Source: Acidobacteriota bacterium (lineage in GTDB: Bacteria; Acidobacteriota; Terriglobia; Terriglobales; Acidobacteriaceae). From it: a DNA stretch of 7,978 nucleotides. Shown here in pieces: positions 5,894-7,978 of this stretch. Made by a program: the position numbers and the translations under genes. The stretch is taken from positions 1-7,978 of the forward strand of contig QHVR01000221.1 of the NCBI GenBank assembly GCA_003223595.1, in the 5' to 3' direction. A model generated the notes under the pieces. That model saw nothing but the letters and a program-made list of their open reading frames with translations, was not told the DNA's origin and ran no database searches. How positions within the stretch are numbered: the stretch's first letter is position 1; each line of letters begins with the position of its first letter.

Positions 5894-5948
5894 CATGTAG
5901 GGACAACCCCTGGGGCTGTCCAGTGGAGCGCAAGCTCGACAGCTTCCG
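5894..5948 (+). repeat. Palindromic intergenic repeat, copy B
   Basis: A 55-bp element beginning two bases after the pilin-like gene's stop. Stem GGACAACCC (5901-5909) pairs with GGGCTGTCC (5913-5921) with one mismatch and a 3-nt loop. It is followed by GAGC-gcaa-GCTC and AAGCT-cgac-AGCTT small hairpins. Compared with copy A, the T-A pair 5342/5357 has become a C-G pair 5904/5918, a compensatory change that keeps the stem. There is no T-tract, so a standard terminator role is unsupported. Confidence 0.75.
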
Positions 5949-6025
5949 TATGTCGCGAAAAGCGCGTTGAAACGAAAGGCATGGGCGCCGGATGCTACTA
6001 TCGCGCAGCGAGGCTAGTTCTGCTC

Positions 6026-6808
6026 ATGCACAGTTCACAGAAAGTCGCCGTGATTACCGGCTCGGCGCAAGGCATCGGACGTCGCACGGCAGAGTTGTTC
6101 GCCCAGCAGGGCTACTCGCTCGCGTTAGTGGACCTGAAACCCATGGCTGCCACCGCCCAGGCGGCTCAGAACTCCGGAGCAGAGGTCCTGGAACTCACCG
6201 GCGACATTTCCAATGAGCGGAGCGTCGCGCACTTTGCCGCGAGCGTTACAGATCGTTGGGGACGTGCCGACGTGCTCGTCAACAACGCAGGCATCAGTTT
6301 CATCTCGCCCGCGGAAGAGGTTTCGGCTGCCGACTTCCGCCGCGTTCTGGAGGTAAACCTGGTCGCCCCTTTCCTCCTGGCGAAAGCGTTTGGCGCGATG
6401 ATGCTTTCGCGGAAAAGCGGGAGCATCGTGAATGTCGCATCGATCGCTGGGTTGCTCGGCATCGCCGATCGTAGTGCCTACAACGCTTCCAAGCACGGCC
6501 TGATTGGCCTCACACGCACCCTCGCTTCAGAGTGGGGAGGCCGCGGCGTACGGGTCAACGCCGTGTGCCCCGGATGGGTCAAAACAGAAATGGATGCCGC
6601 CGATCAGGCCGGCGGCGGATACAGCGACGCCGACATCACCAACCGCGTCCCCATGGCGCGCTTCGCTTCTCCGGACGACATTGCCAAAGCCATCGCATTT
6701 CTCGCCGACGACTGCCTCAGCGGCTACATTAACGGCCATACCTTGTCGGTAGACGGCGGCTGGTCCGGCGACGGCAGCTGGGACAGCCTTCGCTTGCGGC
6801 ATCGGTAG
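6026..6808 (+). CDS. Classical short-chain dehydrogenase/reductase (SDR), FabG-like
   Basis: A 260-residue NAD(P)-dependent oxidoreductase of the classical SDR family, cytoplasmic. The Rossmann cofactor motif TGSAQGIG is at residues 11-18, D60 and NNAG (86-89) are present, and the catalytic tetrad is complete: N111, S139, Y152, K156 (YNASK). Asp36 at the end of the second strand favours NAD(H) over NADP(H). The CPGWVKTEM segment (181-189) and the VDGGW ending (242-246) are typical of FabG and sugar/alcohol dehydrogenase relatives; the substrate cannot be read from sequence. A short tail (247-260) extends past the usual end. An in-frame ATG at 5981 would add 15 residues (MGAGCYYRAARLVLL) that do not fit the family, and its AAAGG is only one base away. 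The 6026 start puts the first strand at the normal position, with GAGG at 6010-6013 at long spacing. It converges with the GNAT gene and has no operon partner. Confidence 0.9.
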   Translation: MHSSQKVAVITGSAQGIGRRTAELFAQQGYSLALVDLKPMAATAQAAQNSGAEVLELTGDISNERSVAHFAASVTDRWGRADVLVNNAGISFISPAEEVSAADFRRVLEVNLVAPFLLAKAFGAMMLSRKSGSIVNVASIAGLLGIADRSAYNASKHGLIGLTRTLASEWGGRGVRVNAVCPGWVKTEMDAADQAGGGYSDADITNRVPMARFASPDDIAKAIAFLADDCLSGYINGHTLSVDGGWSGDGSWDSLRLRHR

Positions 6809-6867
6809 CCTGAGATCACTGAGCACTCAAGAGGACAGTTGGGCTGAGTTGCAGCGGACTCTCAGAA

Positions 6868-7941
6868 CTATTCCTTCACGATCCGTTTCACAAAACACGC
6901 TTGGTCGCGCCCTCCCCAGCTGTACTTGTACTTTTCGTTGCCTTGCAAAAAATCGAAGGCCTGGCACCCACTGTGAATCGCGCGCTGCATCGCATGTCCA
7001 ATTGTGATCGCTCCCACACTCTTGCGCGCGTATTCCAGATCGAAGCCGCTCAGATACGAATACACTCGATCGCGAACGCGATAGCCGTAAATCACTGCGA
7101 TTAATTTTCCCGCCATGCGGATGCCGTAGAACATCAGCATCCCCGAATTCAGAAAGCGTCGCGCCACCATGCGATGAAAGCTGCGATCCCGGCCTGTGCT
7201 GAGCGCCCCGCGACAGCCCTCCTCGCGCCAGCGCTGCTGGTGTAAACGTTCCAGCGCATCCGAGAATTCATCCAGGGTTACAGCGCTGGTCTCCTCAAAC
7301 GAGTACCGGTTGACGCCCTGCAGCTTGCGCGCATAACTTTGCGATCTCCTCAGCATGACGGCCCCGTGCCCCAGATTTTGAAGATCGACGGCCACGCACG
7401 GCACCTGCTCAGCTTGTTCGACGCGGAATCCAGAATGCTCGTCCATCTCCTCCAAAAAAGGCGACCCGGGACGAAGCCTCTGGAAGCTGCACACGTCCCA
7501 GCAGTCGCTGCGCTTGGCTATCTCCGCCATGAGCGCATTGCAGCACGCGCGGCGCCATGCAGGATGGAAAAGCGCGTCAAGGTAATCGGAATTCCCTGTG
7601 CCCAGGAGAAACAGCCGCCGCGTCGGATCCGCCGCCGACTGGAATATCTGAAGCGGCGCCAGTCCTACGAGCCGCGCCCCGTCCCAGAATGTAAACGAAA
7701 ATAACCGCCCTTCGCCGTAATGCTTCCACCAGGGCAGCAGCCAATCAGGAGATTGAAACGGCGTGGCATCGGGCAGCAACGACCACAGTTCCCGCCAATC
7801 CTCTTCCAGTTCCTCCAGCCGCAGCGAACAGGTAACCAATTCGCAGTCGATGGAGGGGGCTCGCGTAGCCGCAGACCCGTTGGTCCGCTCCGGAGCCGCG
7901 GTCCTTCTCTGCAACGTCAGGCCGCCTGCGACAACCGGCAC
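6868..7941 (-). CDS. GNAT acetyltransferase-like protein of the FemAB/CelD (BioF2-like) type
   Basis: A 357-residue protein if started at the GTG at 7941. Residues about 33-190 form the N-terminal half typical of CelD-like proteins (EDWRELWSLLPDATPFQSPDWLLPWW, VGLAPLQIF, LGTGNSDYLDALF). Residues about 195-345 form a GNAT-fold half (RRSQSYARKLQ, LHQQRWREEG, MLMFYGIRMAGKLIAVIYGYR) that closes with the characteristic DFLQGNEKYKYSWGG (330-344). Members occur in cellulose and exopolysaccharide clusters; the acyl donor and acceptor are not known, so only the class is assigned. The GTG start is supported by GGAGGG at 7945-7950. The first 30 residues are poorly conserved-looking and the frame stays open to the window edge, so the true start could be farther upstream. 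Its SD and start lie within a possible upstream gene's 3' end, suggesting translational coupling. Confidence 0.82.
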   Translation of the reverse strand: MPVVAGGLTLQRRTAAPERTNGSAATRAPSIDCELVTCSLRLEELEEDWRELWSLLPDATPFQSPDWLLPWWKHYGEGRLFSFTFWDGARLVGLAPLQIFQSAADPTRRLFLLGTGNSDYLDALFHPAWRRACCNALMAEIAKRSDCWDVCSFQRLRPGSPFLEEMDEHSGFRVEQAEQVPCVAVDLQNLGHGAVMLRRSQSYARKLQGVNRYSFEETSAVTLDEFSDALERLHQQRWREEGCRGALSTGRDRSFHRMVARRFLNSGMLMFYGIRMAGKLIAVIYGYRVRDRVYSYLSGFDLEYARKSVGAITIGHAMQRAIHSGCQAFDFLQGNEKYKYSWGGRDQACFVKRIVKE

Positions 7942-7978
7942 GCGCCCTCCAGAATTCCGTGATATGTGGCGATGTAGT
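7918..7978 (-). CDS. Possible C-terminal end of an upstream gene (partial)
   Basis: On the minus strand, from the window edge to a TGA at 7920-7918, one frame reads YIATYHGILEGACRLSQAA. The Y-x3-Y-x2-I-L-E pattern resembles C-terminal helices of some glycosyltransferases, which often neighbour CelD-like GNAT genes. If real, it overlaps the GNAT start by 24 bp. Only about 20 codons are visible, so identity is a guess. Confidence 0.28.

Noticed and set aside
5484..5933. 149-residue minus-strand open frame
   Set aside because: It lies antisense to the pilin-like gene, which has a signal peptide and domain pattern on the plus strand; no support for the antisense reading.
6809..6867. Possible terminator between the convergent SDR and GNAT genes
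   Set aside because: Only a 5-bp CTGAG/CTCAG pairing with a long loop and no T-tract was found.

Overview
The window looks like chromosomal DNA from a soil-type Acidobacteriota (Terriglobia / Koribacter-like) bacterium. This is inferred from moderately high GC, a lipoprotein-like 'lactonase-fold' beta-propeller with recurring V-x-GSPF turns, SYLF and pilin-like secreted proteins, and palindromic intergenic repeats. There is no rRNA, tRNA, CRISPR array, transposase or phage gene, so the species cannot be named.

Layout. 1-206: leader region with small inverted repeats and no convincing gene. 207-1177 (+): a PilZ-GAF gene broken by a 17-bp tandem duplication at 824-857. 1164-2420 (-): secreted beta-propeller protein, whose stop overlaps the PilZ-GAF stop by 14 bp. 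2531-3415 (-): LpxL/HtrB-type acyltransferase whose conserved C-terminus has moved to another frame, probably through a small deletion near 2610. 3467-4159 (-): secreted SYLF-domain protein, 51 bp upstream of the acyltransferase. 4160-4513: intergenic region with heptamer repeats and a large hairpin that resembles a terminator for the next gene. 4514-5173 (-): NarL/LuxR-type regulator with a receiver domain lacking the phospho-acceptor Asp. 5433-5891 (+): small exported pilin-like protein, bracketed by two related 55-bp palindromic repeats. 6026-6808 (+): classical short-chain dehydrogenase/reductase. 6868-7941 (-): FemAB/CelD-type GNAT protein, probably following another gene that leaves the window at the right edge.

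How the genes relate. SYLF, acyltransferase and beta-propeller genes are co-directional and could form a cell-envelope transcription unit. The PilZ-GAF protein (c-di-GMP binding) and the atypical LuxR regulator are signalling proteins with no visible partner. The SDR and GNAT genes converge and are probably independent; the GNAT gene likely belongs to a polysaccharide or envelope cluster to the right.

The most notable observations are two independent frame-disrupting indels (one exactly reconstructable as a 17-bp duplication), a repeat pair with a covarying stem around the pilin-like gene, and the phosphorylation-deficient receiver. I do not see a clear new multi-gene system here.
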